A DNA stretch of 41,996 nt from Actinomycetes bacterium (GTDB taxonomy: Bacteria > Actinomycetota > Actinomycetes > Actinomycetales > Cellulomonadaceae), in NCBI GenBank assembly GCA_023432565.1, contig JAEYUL010000049.1:1-41996 (forward strand). The letters run 5' to 3'. Of this stretch, positions 14,647 to 22,614 are shown one piece after another. The notes beneath the pieces were generated by a model. That model saw only the letters and a program-made list of their open reading frames with translations, was not told where the DNA came from and ran no database searches. The position numbers and the translations under genes are program-made. Every line of letters starts with the position of its first letter. Within the stretch, counting starts at the first letter, position 1.

Positions 14647-15546
14647 TCATCCCCACTCGGCGAGCACGGACTCGAGCAGCTCGGGCGCGCCCGCGCTGAG
14701 GGCGCCGAACCGGGAGTTGACCTCGAGCACGACGGGGGTCCCGTCGGCCAGTCGCCGCACGTCCAGGTCGGCCGGGCCCACCAGGTCGAGCGCCTCGAGC
14801 GCGCGAGCGGCGAGCGCGGCGACGTCGGGCGTGGCGTCGTCGGCCAGGCGGTCCGCCGCCGTGGCGTTGCCCACGCGGCCGTGCTCGAGCTCGGCCTTCT
14901 GGAGCACGACGACGGTGCACCGGCCCGTGCGCGGCGAGCGGTACGCCTGCGGGCTGTACTCCGTGCCGGGCGCGAACGCCTGCACGAGCCAGCTCGCGTC
15001 GAGCCGCTCCCAGATGGGGTCCGCGGGGTCCTCGACGACGTGCACGCCACGCCCACCGCGCCCCACGCGCGGCTTGACGACCACCGGGCCACCGGCCCAG
15101 CCCAGTGCCTGCGCGGCGGTGTGGAACGACCCGGCGCCGACGTGTGCGGGCACGGCCACCCCGCGGCGCGCCAGAGCCCACATGGTCAGCAGCTTGTCAC
15201 CCGCGACGGCGCTCGGCCCGGCGCCGGAGATCACCACGCGGCGACCCAGCCCGGCGGCCGCGCCCAGGACGGCGATGCGCGGCAGCTCGTCGGAGACGGT
15301 CGGCACCACGAGGTCGGGCGCGAACCGGCTGACCAGGTCGAGCGTCTCCTCGTCGTACCTCGGGTCGGCGGCCGCGACGACCGCCTCGACGGCGTCGTAC
15401 CCCGTGACCGGCACGGGTGCGCAGTCCACGCCGACCGCGCGGACCCCGAGCGCTGCGCCGCGCTCCGCGAGCTGGGCCCCCAGCGCGCGTCCGGCGGGAC
15501 CGGCTGCGCCGGTCACGAGGATCGTGCGCACCGCCCCCGCGCCCAT
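14647..15546 (-). CDS. ATP-grasp ligase, carbamoyl-phosphate-synthase-like
   Basis: 299 residues. The N-terminal Rossmann-like part starts ILVTGAAGPAGRALG. The ATP-grasp fold has GDK (K118), VVVKPRVGRGGRGV (K158 and the flexible Gly loop), the adenine-side LVQAFAPGTEYS, and the metal-binding D262 region plus VLEVNSR (E275, N277). It is the short single-domain form often annotated carbamoyl-phosphate-synthase-like, whose members join a carboxylate to an amine, frequently adding amino acids to sugars or peptides. ATG 15546 lacks a clear ribosome binding site, and GTG at residue 6 is an alternative. It is the first gene of the operon ahead of the GT2 synthase. Confidence 0.88.
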   Translation of the reverse strand: MGAGAVRTILVTGAAGPAGRALGAQLAERGAALGVRAVGVDCAPVPVTGYDAVEAVVAAADPRYDEETLDLVSRFAPDLVVPTVSDELPRIAVLGAAAGLGRRVVISGAGPSAVAGDKLLTMWALARRGVAVPAHVGAGSFHTAAQALGWAGGPVVVKPRVGRGGRGVHVVEDPADPIWERLDASWLVQAFAPGTEYSPQAYRSPRTGRCTVVVLQKAELEHGRVGNATAADRLADDATPDVAALAARALEALDLVGPADLDVRRLADGTPVVLEVNSRFGALSAGAPELLESVLAEWG

Positions 15547-15656
15547 GTCCGGATCGTAACCGCGGCCCTGGACACCCGCACCGCAGGGTGCGAGCGGGCC
15601 CCGCCGGTGCGTCGGTGCCCGTTGCGCACGAGTGCGGACGGGCGAAGAGTGCGGAC

Positions 15657-16124
15657 ATGCAGCGGATGCATCTCGTCGAGCGCCGGTTCGCCACCTTCCT
15701 GCGCACGCCCCTGTCGGTACGCAGCGCCATGTCCGTGATCGTCACCGCCACGGCCGTGAGCGTCGTCCTCGGCGGCGTGCTCATCTGGGTCCTCGACCCC
15801 GAGGACTTCCCCGACCTGGGCACGGGCCTGTGGTGGGCGTTGCAGACCGTCACCACGGTCGGGTACGGGGACGTCGTGCCGGCCGACGGTGTCGGCCGCG
15901 TCATCGGAGCGGTGTTCATGCTCGAGGCCATCGCGTTCCTCGCGATCGTCACCGCGGCGATCACCTCGAGCTTCGTGGAGCGCGCGCGGCACGAGCGTGT
16001 CCGGGCCGGTGGCGTCGAGACCGCGGCGGCGCAGGCCACCGCGCAGCTCGCCGAGCAGCTGGCGCAGATCAGCGCCCAGCTCGAGGAGCTCAAGCGGACC
16101 GTCGAGCGTCAGTCGGGCCCCTGA
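15657..16124 (+). CDS. Two-TM potassium channel with coiled-coil tail
   Basis: 155 residues from ATG 15657 (an ATG at 15666 is also possible). The first helix (24-46) is followed by a pore loop with a perfect selectivity filter TTVGYGD (66-72) and a second helix (82-106). This is the KcsA/MthK-like minimal pore. Instead of an RCK domain, the C-terminus is a heptad-rich coiled coil (about 120-150: AQLAEQLAQISAQLEELK) that probably holds the tetramer together. It is divergent from the ATP-grasp operon and shows no sign of co-regulation with it. Confidence 0.93.
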   Translation: MQRMHLVERRFATFLRTPLSVRSAMSVIVTATAVSVVLGGVLIWVLDPEDFPDLGTGLWWALQTVTTVGYGDVVPADGVGRVIGAVFMLEAIAFLAIVTAAITSSFVERARHERVRAGGVETAAAQATAQLAEQLAQISAQLEELKRTVERQSGP

Positions 16125-16275
16125 CGGTGGGCCGGACGTGACGTCACGCCGACGAGCGCCGAGCCGACCGGCGTCGCGGTGCCTGAGCCGGAGCCGGCCT
16201 GGTTGCGGGTGTCCGCTCGCCTCGATGCGGCCGGGCCCGCGATCATGGTGGTCGACTGCGCCGAGGGGAGGCCCC

Positions 16276-16881
16276 GTGGACGGCCGGGAGTACTGGGACC
16301 GGCAGGCGGCGACGTACGACCGCGCGACCGCCTGGCTCGAGCCCAGGCTGCTCGCCCCGGCGCGGCAGTGGGTCGCGCAGCGGGTGCGCGGGCGGACGCT
16401 GGACGTCGCGGTCGGCACGGGTGCGAACCTGTCGTACCTGCGCTCACGCGCGGACGAGCTCGTCGTGACCGATCAGAGCGAGGCGATGCTCGCCCGCGCA
16501 CGCGACCGCGCAGCGGCGCAGGGCCTGGCGATCACGGCGGTGCAGGCCGATGCCGCGCGCCTGCCGTGGCCGGACGCGCACTTCGACACGGTGGTCTGCA
16601 CGTTCGCACTGTGCTGCGTGCCCGACGAGGTCGCTGTGCTCGCCGAGATGCGCCGCGTGACCCGGCCCGGCGGGCTGGTGCTCGTCGCGGACCACGTGGA
16701 GTCGTCGACCGTGCTGGGGCGCGCGGTGCAGCGTGGGCTGGACGTCCTCGGGCGACGGCACGGCGAGCACCACCGCCGTCGCCCGCTGCTGCGGCTCGGC
16801 CAGGCGGGACTCGTACCCGTCGAGCACGACAGCAGCCGGTACCGCCTGGTGGAGCGGGTGGCCGCGCAGCACGCCTCGTAG
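16276..16881 (+). CDS. Class I SAM-dependent methyltransferase (UbiE-like)
   Basis: 201 residues from GTG 16276, with GGGGAGG 4 nt upstream. Motif I is LDVAVGTGAN (42-51), followed by the acidic end of strand 2 (VVTDQSEAML), ADAARLPWPDAHFDTVV (motif II region), VPDEVAVLAEMRRVTRPGGL (post-III) and a final strand pair VPVEHDSSRYRLVE. The closest familiar relatives are UbiE/phosphatidylethanolamine N-methyltransferase-like enzymes. The acceptor is unknown. It stands alone: the 151-bp upstream gap separates it from the channel gene. Confidence 0.88.
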   Translation: MDGREYWDRQAATYDRATAWLEPRLLAPARQWVAQRVRGRTLDVAVGTGANLSYLRSRADELVVTDQSEAMLARARDRAAAQGLAITAVQADAARLPWPDAHFDTVVCTFALCCVPDEVAVLAEMRRVTRPGGLVLVADHVESSTVLGRAVQRGLDVLGRRHGEHHRRRPLLRLGQAGLVPVEHDSSRYRLVERVAAQHAS

Positions 16882-17201
16882 TTCCATGGGCCTGAGGGTG
16901 CTAGGGCGCGTCGGTCAGGGGCTTCTTGAAGAAGGCCTGGTGGTCGGGACACCCGGCGATGCCGCGACCCGCCGACGCGGCCCGGACGTGGGGAGCGTGA
17001 CGGCGATGCGCAACGTCGGCGGGAGGCTCACGTACAGCTCGATCCTCGACGGCACGACAGCCGGCGTAGCCGGCGTTCTCGAAGGGAGTAGCTCATTCGG
17101 GTGGACGCTCGGCACCGGGCGCTGAGCCGGCCGTGGTCGTCGACGCGAAGGACGGGGCTCCAGGGGTGAGACTGGGGAACCCAACCCATCGAGGAGGCAC
17201 G
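16882..17201. other. Intergenic region, possible decayed gene on minus strand
   Basis: No intact gene. On the minus strand, 15 codons ending in TAG near 16910 read PDHQAFFKKPLTDAP with nearly all codons ending in G or C, and a stretch further upstream in another frame reads IELYVSLPPTLRIAV. This could be a frameshifted remnant or chance. A 13-bp dyad CTTCTTGAAGAAG lies at 16922-16934, and the right end holds the aldo/keto reductase promoter and its GAGGAGG ribosome binding site. Confidence 0.3.
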
Positions 17202-18026
17202 ATGACGTCCGTCCCCACGATCACGCTCAACAACGGTGTGACGATCCCGCAGCTCGGCTACGGGACGTTCCAGGTCCCGCCCGACGAGACCAAGGACGCC
17301 GTGCTGACCGCGCTCGAGGTCGGGTACCGGCACATCGACACCGCGCAGGGCTATGGCAACGAGAAGGGCGTGGGCGATGCGCTCGCAGCCAGCGGGCTCG
17401 CGCGTGACGAGGTGTTCGTCACCAGCAAGCTCAACAACTCCCACCTCACGCGCGAGGACGCGCTCGAGTCGTTCGACCGCACGCTCGAGGCGCTCGGCTC
17501 CGACCACGTGGACCTGTTCCTCATCCACTGGCCGCTGCCCACGACGAGCGACTACGTCGCGCGGTGGCGGGCGCTCGAGGAGATCTACGCCTCGGGCCGC
17601 GCGCGGGCGATCGGGGTGTCGAACTTCCAGGTCAACCACCTGAACCGGCTGCTCGCGGAGGCGACGGTCGTGCCCGCGGTGAACCAGATCGAGATCCACC
17701 CCTACCTGACGAACGAGACCGTACGCGCCGCGGACACCGAGCACGGCATCGCCACCGAGGCGTGGTCGCCCATCGCGAAGGGCGAGGTGCTCGACGACGC
17801 GGTGGTGCAGCGCATCGCGGCTGAGACGGGCCGCACGCCCGCGCAGGTGGTGCTGCGCTGGCACGTGCAGCGCGGGGACATCGTGTTCCCCAAGTCCGTG
17901 ACGCGCTCGCGCATCGAGGAGAACTTCGCGATCTTCGACTTCGAGCTGTCGCCCACCGACGTGGCGGCGCTGAGCGCGCTCGACCGCGGCTACCGCACCG
18001 GTCCCGACCCGGACGCGTTCGGCTGA
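17202..18026 (+). CDS. Aldo/keto reductase (AKR5-type, 2,5-diketogluconate reductase-like)
   Basis: 274 residues from ATG 17202 (GAGGAGG upstream). The catalytic tetrad is complete: D46 and Y51 (HIDTAQGYGNE), K76 (VTSKLNN) and H109 (LIHWPLP). Further signatures are GVSNFQVNHL, VNQIEIHPYL and the NADPH-binding IVFPKSVTRSRIEEN. Length and motifs fit the bacterial AKR5 group, which reduces small aldehydes and ketones with NADPH. A lone gene. Directly after the stop codon lies a tandem repeat of a GCTGAGCGG-type unit. Confidence 0.95.
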   Translation: MTSVPTITLNNGVTIPQLGYGTFQVPPDETKDAVLTALEVGYRHIDTAQGYGNEKGVGDALAASGLARDEVFVTSKLNNSHLTREDALESFDRTLEALGSDHVDLFLIHWPLPTTSDYVARWRALEEIYASGRARAIGVSNFQVNHLNRLLAEATVVPAVNQIEIHPYLTNETVRAADTEHGIATEAWSPIAKGEVLDDAVVQRIAAETGRTPAQVVLRWHVQRGDIVFPKSVTRSRIEENFAIFDFELSPTDVAALSALDRGYRTGPDPDAFG

Positions 18027-18056
18027 GCGGGCTGAGCGGCTGAGCGGGCTGAGCGC
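18023..18056. repeat. Tandem GCTGAGCGG-type repeats
   Basis: Four consecutive copies of GCTGAGCGG or GCTGAGCGGG-like units start at the stop codon of the aldo/keto reductase. Unit length alternates by one base. Probably slippage-generated; the number may vary between strains. Confidence 0.6.
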
Positions 18057-18159
18057 GGGTCCGGCGCACACCGGGAGGATCTCGACAGGCGCGCTCGGCG
18101 GGCTGGCCCTAGATTCCGGGGGACCGGACCGCGAGGTCCGCTGACATCTGGAGGTTGGC

Positions 18160-18426
18160 ATGACCGTCACCGGGATCATCTCCGCGATCATCATCGGCCT
18201 GATCATCGGAGCGCTCGGGCGCCTGTTCGCGCGGGGCCGCCAGGACATCCCGATCTGGCTGACGATCGTCGTCGGCATCGTCGCGGCGTTGATCGGCTCG
18301 TTCATCGCAGGGCTGCTCGGCGTCAAGGACACCGACGGGATCGACTGGATCGAGCTCATCATCCAGATCGTGCTCGCCGTCATCGGCGTCTCGATCGCCG
18401 CGAACATGCGCGGCGGACGGCGGTAG
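18160..18426 (+). CDS. GlsB/YeaQ/YmgE family membrane protein
   Basis: 88 residues with three hydrophobic helices (about 3-20, 30-52, 63-82), a Gly-rich first helix (IIIGLIIGALGRLFARG) and a second with GIVAALIGSFIAGLLG. This is the transglycosylase-associated (GlsB/YeaQ/YmgE) family: very small membrane proteins often induced by envelope or general stress, with no defined biochemical activity. ATG has TGGAGG upstream. The gene ends before a strong terminator. Confidence 0.9.
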   Translation: MTVTGIISAIIIGLIIGALGRLFARGRQDIPIWLTIVVGIVAALIGSFIAGLLGVKDTDGIDWIELIIQIVLAVIGVSIAANMRGGRR

Positions 18427-18438
18427 CGACCGAACGAG

Positions 18439-18475
18439 GAAGCCGCCCGTCGAGCTCCGGCTCGCGGGCGGCTTC
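18439..18475 (+). terminator. Terminator after the GlsB-family gene
   Basis: Perfect 11-bp arms GAAGCCGCCCG and CGGGCGGCTTC with a 15-nt loop, 12 bp after the stop codon. Confidence 0.8.
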
Positions 18476-18490
18476 GTCGTCCCGGGCACG

Positions 18491-18526
18491 GGAGAGCCCC
18501 GAGGACCACGGTCCCCGGGGCTCTCC
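18491..18526 (-). terminator. Terminator after the GH48 gene
   Basis: Perfect 11-bp arms GGAGAGCCCCG and CGGGGCTCTCC with a 14-nt loop, 22 bp beyond the GH48 stop codon. Together with the neighbouring hairpin it insulates the two converging genes. Confidence 0.8.
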
Positions 18527-18547
18527 TTCGTCGTGCGTGGGCTCAGA

Positions 18548-21500
18548 TCAGCTGCACGCCACCCCGTTGAGCGTGAAGCCCGTGGGGTTGGTGTTGGTGC
18601 CGTTGTGCGCACCGTTGAACCCGATGTCGGCGGTCTGGCCCGGGGCCAGCGTGCCGTTCCACGCGGCGTTCTTGGCCGTCACGGTCGAGCCGGACTGGCT
18701 CCAGTCGGCGCTCCAGCCCTGCTGGACGGTCTGGCCGTTGGAGAACTGGAACGACAGGGTCCAGCCGTTCAGCGTGGTCGTGCCGGTGTTGGTGACCCGG
18801 ACGGACGCCGTGAAGCCGGTGTTCCAGCTCGACGCGTTGTACGTGACCTTGCACGAGCCGGTCGTCGTCGACGACTTCGTCGTGACCGACAGCGCGCTCG
18901 ACGGCGACGACACGTTGCCGGCGGCATCCTTGGCCCGCACGGTGTACGAGTACGCGGTCGCGGCCGTCAGGCCGGTGTCCGTGTACGTCGTGCCGGTCGA
19001 GGAACCGACCTTCGTGGTGCCGCGGTAGATGTCGTAGCCGGTGACCCCGACGTTGTCGGTCGACGGGTTCCAGGACAGCGCCACCGAGGTCTCGGTGACC
19101 GTGCCGGCCGTCAGGCCGGTCGGCGCGCTGGGCGCCTGGGTGTCGACGACGGTGCCCGTCTTCGTGGTGACCGACAGCGCGGAGGAGGCTGCGGAGACGT
19201 TCCCCGCGGCGTCCTTGGCGCGCACCGTGTACGAGTACGCGGTCGCGGCGGTCAGGCCGGTGTCCGTGTACGTCGTGCCGGTGGCCGAGCCCACCTTCGT
19301 CGTGCCGCGGTAGACGTCGTACCCGACGACCCCGACGTTGTCCGTCGACGCGGTCCAGGACAGCGCCACCGAGGTCTCGGTGACCGTGCCGGCCGTCAGA
19401 CCGGTGGGCACCGACGGTGCCTGCGTGTCCGTGACCGTCCCCGTCTCCGTGGTGACCGACAGTGCCGAGGAGGCTGCGGAGACGTTCCCCGCGGCGTCCT
19501 TGGCGCGCACCGTGTACGAGTACGCGGTGGCCGGCGTCAGACCGGTGTCGGCGAACGACGTGGTGGTCGACGAGCCGACCCTCGTCGTGCCGCGGTAGAT
19601 GTCGTAGCCCGTCACGCCGACGTCGTCGGTCGAGGCGGTCCACGAGATCGTCGCCGAGGTGCTGGTGACGTTGCTGGCCTTCAGGCCCGTGGGCGCGGTG
19701 GGTGCCTGCGTGTCACCGGGCGTCGTGCCGTCCTCGAACAGCCGGTCGTAGTCGGCCAGGGCGGCCGCGATGGCCGTCTGCGACCAGAAGCGGTGGTAGG
19801 TGAACTCCGGGGCCACGCCGGTGCGCAGCGCGGTCTCGACCTTCGACCACTGCGGGTCCTTCTTGTAGAACGACCGGATGTCCAGGAAGGACACGCCGGG
19901 CTTGATGACGTCGCCGTTCGGCATGGTGCCCGTCCAGCCGGACGGGATGTAGATCCCGTTGCCGCCCGAGACGTACGGGTCGTCGAAGCGCAGGTAGTCC
20001 TCGCGCTTCTCGACCGTCGAGACACCCAGCGGGTCCTGGTTGTTCTCCCAGATCGCGTCGAGCAGCGCCTTGGCCGTGTCACGGGCCTCGGTGTCGCCGG
20101 ACTTCGCAGCGTAGAAGAGCAGCGCACGAGCCGTGTCGCCGGCGACGCCGACGTCCTGGCCGTAGTCCTTGACGGTGACCGTCAGGCCCGGGTTGCCCGT
20201 CGGGTTCGTCGGGTTCCAGGTGTCCGGCTTGCCGTTCCAGACGAGCGTGCTGGGGACCTTCCAGTCAGCGCCGTCGGTCGAGATGTTGTCGACGACCCAC
20301 GGGACCCACTTGTCGAGGATGGCCTTGGCCTTCGCGTTGCCCGAGGCGTAGTAGAGCTCGGCGACGCGCTGCACGCCCCAGGCCTGCATGCCGAACCACT
20401 GGTTCGACGGCGGGTCGGCGTAGACGGGTGCCTCGGTGTAGCCCATGCCGTAGAACGTGGGCGTGCCCGACGGCGGCGTGGCGTAGGCGCCGTTCCAGCT
20501 GTTCGTCGCGCCACCGGCGATGCCGCCGTTGGAGGCCTGCAGCCAGGTGTAGAACTCGAGCTGGCGCTCGAGCGACTTGGCCCAGTCGTCCTTGGCCGTC
20601 GGCGACTTCGGCGTCAGCGCCGGGTCGGTCGACAGCGCGTACGCCGCGAGCGGGTTCTGGTAGCCGAAGTGCGCGTGCGACGAGCCGATGCGCCAGGCCC
20701 AGCCGGCGCTCGTGTCCGTCGCGCCGCCCCAGGCCATGTACCAGGACAGCAGGTAGTGCGCGCTGCTGCGGCCGCTGCCCGCGGGGCAGGACGGTGACGT
20801 GCAGCCGATGGTCTTGAAGTACTTGTCGAACAGCGTGTAGCGCAGGTAGTCGCCCAGCTTGGCGGCCTTGGCGACCGTGCCGGCGATCTGCGACTGCTTG
20901 CCCTGCTCGGTCGCCCACCGGTTGGCCCAGTAGACGGCCTCGACGGCGCGCGCGTCGGCGTCGGACGCCGACGTGTACTTCCACTGCTTGGCGTACTGGG
21001 CGTCACCCGTGAACAGGTCCAGGTAGCCGTTCTTGCCGCCGTACTTGAACTCGTCGCAGCTGGGCTGCGGGACGGTCTCCCAGACCGACTCCTGCGGGCC
21101 GCGCTGGAAGGTGTTGATGAACGACGTGCCGGTCGCGGTCGGGCCGAGCTCGCAGCCGGTGCCGGGCGTCACGCCGTAGCCGTAGACGTTGTCCACGTCG
21201 GCGAGCCAGTGCATCTGGTAGATGTCCGGGTTGCCGTACGTCGACTTCAGCTCGTTGGCGAGCGGGTCGGTCCCCACGCTGACGCCGCTGCTCAGCTGGG
21301 ACGGGTACTTGCTCGGGTGGTCGTACTCCGAGGCGTAGGTGCCCGGGGACGAGGGGTTGTAGAAGGAGTTCGTCGGCTGGTCCACCGACGCCGGGATCAT
21401 GTACTTCTCCATGGTGTCCCAGGCGTGGTTCAGCGGCGCCCAGTCCTGGGTCACCTGCCCGTACAGCGCCTCCAGCCAGATCCAGTACGAGTAGGCCTCG

Positions 21501-21811
21501 GACGTGGTCTCGTGGCCGTAGTCGGGAGCCTCGACGATGAGGGTCTCGACGGAGTGGTAGGGGATGCCCTGCGCCGAGAAGTACCCGTTGGCCGGGTCCT
21601 TGATCTTGTCGTACTGCTCGAGGAAGCGCTGCGCGTACTCGCCGTCGACGGCGGCGCGCACGGGCGACGCCGCCGGGACGGAGACCGTGGCCGGCAGGGC
21701 GCCGCCTCCGGTCGCGGCGGACGCGGGGGTGATCCCGGCCGCCATGAGGGACGACACGCTGAGGGCGGCCAAGGCCACCCAGGCGTGCCGCCGTCGGGTC
21801 GAATGGGACAT
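18548..21811 (-). CDS. cbhB: Secreted GH48 cellobiohydrolase with 3 FnIII and CBM2
   Basis: 1087 residues from ATG 21811 (AAAGG upstream; the longer upstream frame lacks a signal-peptide start). Signal peptide 1-32 ends ASA. GH48 catalytic domain about 55-690: YFSAQGIPYHSVETLIVEAP, DYGHETTSEAYSYW with E105 as probable proton donor, and QMHWLADVDNVYGYG. Three 95-residue FnIII repeats follow (700-794, 795-889, 890-984), then a C-terminal CBM2 (about 985-1087) with terminal Cys residues (GSCKVTY...GVACS) and Trp in SSWNTGF, GWSADW and AAWNG. Order and length match Cellulomonas fimi CbhB (Cel48A), a processive exoglucanase acting from reducing ends of cellulose, hence the symbol. The gene is monocistronic, with its own regulatory region and terminator. 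Confidence 0.95.
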   Translation of the reverse strand: MSHSTRRRHAWVALAALSVSSLMAAGITPASAATGGGALPATVSVPAASPVRAAVDGEYAQRFLEQYDKIKDPANGYFSAQGIPYHSVETLIVEAPDYGHETTSEAYSYWIWLEALYGQVTQDWAPLNHAWDTMEKYMIPASVDQPTNSFYNPSSPGTYASEYDHPSKYPSQLSSGVSVGTDPLANELKSTYGNPDIYQMHWLADVDNVYGYGVTPGTGCELGPTATGTSFINTFQRGPQESVWETVPQPSCDEFKYGGKNGYLDLFTGDAQYAKQWKYTSASDADARAVEAVYWANRWATEQGKQSQIAGTVAKAAKLGDYLRYTLFDKYFKTIGCTSPSCPAGSGRSSAHYLLSWYMAWGGATDTSAGWAWRIGSSHAHFGYQNPLAAYALSTDPALTPKSPTAKDDWAKSLERQLEFYTWLQASNGGIAGGATNSWNGAYATPPSGTPTFYGMGYTEAPVYADPPSNQWFGMQAWGVQRVAELYYASGNAKAKAILDKWVPWVVDNISTDGADWKVPSTLVWNGKPDTWNPTNPTGNPGLTVTVKDYGQDVGVAGDTARALLFYAAKSGDTEARDTAKALLDAIWENNQDPLGVSTVEKREDYLRFDDPYVSGGNGIYIPSGWTGTMPNGDVIKPGVSFLDIRSFYKKDPQWSKVETALRTGVAPEFTYHRFWSQTAIAAALADYDRLFEDGTTPGDTQAPTAPTGLKASNVTSTSATISWTASTDDVGVTGYDIYRGTTRVGSSTTTSFADTGLTPATAYSYTVRAKDAAGNVSAASSALSVTTETGTVTDTQAPSVPTGLTAGTVTETSVALSWTASTDNVGVVGYDVYRGTTKVGSATGTTYTDTGLTAATAYSYTVRAKDAAGNVSAASSALSVTTKTGTVVDTQAPSAPTGLTAGTVTETSVALSWNPSTDNVGVTGYDIYRGTTKVGSSTGTTYTDTGLTAATAYSYTVRAKDAAGNVSSPSSALSVTTKSSTTTGSCKVTYNASSWNTGFTASVRVTNTGTTTLNGWTLSFQFSNGQTVQQGWSADWSQSGSTVTAKNAAWNGTLAPGQTADIGFNGAHNGTNTNPTGFTLNGVACS
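18860..19714 (-). repeat. Three tandem 285-bp FnIII-encoding repeats
   Basis: Exact 285-bp periodicity: units begin at 19714, 19429 and 19144 on the minus strand, each opening with DTQAP. Blocks such as YSYTVRAKDAAGNVS are identical in all three and nearly so in DNA, so they are recent duplications or are kept alike by gene conversion. They act as spacers between the catalytic domain and CBM2. Confidence 0.9.
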
Positions 21812-22010
21812 CGTCCGTACCTTTCTGGCTGGTGGGCGCGGCCCGCGCGGCGACACGCAGGACGGCCCGCCGCACCCGCGGGTGGCGGGGGCGATGGCGG
21901 AGAGTGCACTCGTCCCGTGTGCGGCTCACGGGCGCGGGCGTCGATGCCGAGCGGCCGAGAACGACGGGGCGGGACGCGTTCACCCTCGCCACCCCCGCTT
22001 GACCCGTACA

Positions 22011-22025
22011 GGGGTCGAATCGATT
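22011..22025. promoter_or_regulatory. Shared operator-like element GGGGTCGAATCGATT
   Basis: 14 of 15 bases identical to 7462-7476 upstream of the GH62 gene, including the CG-centred palindrome AATCGATT. About 200 bp upstream of the GH48 start and adjacent to the CelR-like box. Confidence 0.6.
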
Positions 22026-22029
22026 AACG

Positions 22030-22043
22030 TGGGAGCGCGACCA
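22030..22043. promoter_or_regulatory. CelR-like box TGGGAGCGCGACCA
   Basis: 12 of 14 positions match TGGGAGCGCTCCCA, the known operator of the LacI-family cellulase repressor CelR of Thermobifida and of CebR-type regulators in Streptomyces, which respond to cellobiose. The left half-site is perfect and the right half degenerate. Confidence 0.6.
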
Positions 22044-22116
22044 CCGCGGTCCCGGGCCGTGGTCGCACGACCTGCGGACCTCCGCCCGCTGCGGCATGCT
22101 TCCGCCGGGAGGTGTC

Positions 22117-22614
22117 ATGGGGGTGCGCAGCGCGGGTCTGCTCGTGCACAGGCTGGACGACGGGTGCCTCGAGGTGCTGCTCGCCCACATGGGCGGCCCC
22201 TTGTGGGCCCGGCGGGACCGGGCGTGGTCCATCCCCAAGGGCGCGATCGAGCCCGGTGAGGACCCCCACGCCGCCGCGCTGCGGGAGTACGCCGAAGAGC
22301 TCGGGTCCCCGCCGCCGCCTCCGGAGCACGACGACGAGCCGCTCGGTGAGGTCCGCCAGGCCGGCGGCAAGACCGTGGTGGCGTGGGCACGCCGGGGCGA
22401 GGTGGACGTCGCCCGGGTCGCCCGGGACGGGCACGGGGGCACACCCGTGAGCGGCGCGACGGCGACGATCACCTGGCCGCCGCGGTCAGGACGTACGATC
22501 GAGGTGCCCGAGGTCGACCGCGTCGGATGGGTGCGCCTCGACGACGCGCGCCGGCTCGTCGTCGCCGCCCAGGAGGCGTTCCTCGACCGCCTCGTCGCGC
22601 TGCGGCGTCCCTGA
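22117..22614 (+). CDS. Nudix hydrolase (NTP pyrophosphohydrolase-like)
   Basis: 165 residues from ATG 22117, with GGGAGG 4 nt upstream; the frame's earlier ATG at 22096 lacks such a site. The Nudix box is complete: G42-x5-E48-x7-R56-E57-x2-E60-E61-x-G63 (GAIEPGEDPHAAALREYAEE). The start MGVRSAGLLVHRLDDGCLEV and AWSIPKG match the Ap4A-hydrolase/diadenosine-like Nudix proteins that actinobacteria carry in several copies. The substrate is not determinable. It is divergent from GH48. Confidence 0.92.
   Translation: MGVRSAGLLVHRLDDGCLEVLLAHMGGPLWARRDRAWSIPKGAIEPGEDPHAAALREYAEELGSPPPPPEHDDEPLGEVRQAGGKTVVAWARRGEVDVARVARDGHGGTPVSGATATITWPPRSGRTIEVPEVDRVGWVRLDDARRLVVAAQEAFLDRLVALRRP

Larger units (their letters stand above)
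21812..22116 (-). promoter_or_regulatory. Upstream region of GH48 (divergent with Nudix gene)
   Basis: 305 bp without a gene. It holds the shared element at 22011-22025 and, 4 bp further right, the CelR-like box at 22030-22043. The Nudix gene promoter must lie at the right end. The long leader between these sites and ATG 21811 (about 200 nt) shows no other clear structure to me. Confidence 0.6.

Noticed and set aside
16922..16934. CTTCTTGAAGAAG dyad as an operator
   Set aside because: Far from any start codon on either strand (about 270 bp) and possibly part of a decayed coding sequence.
18860..19714. Tandem repeats as a CRISPR array
   Set aside because: 285-bp coding units without spacers; they encode FnIII domains.
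18533..20797. 754-residue plus-strand frame opposite the GH48 gene
   Set aside because: Shadow of a GC-rich gene; Arg/Gly/Val-rich composition, no domain, and the opposite strand is unequivocally GH48.
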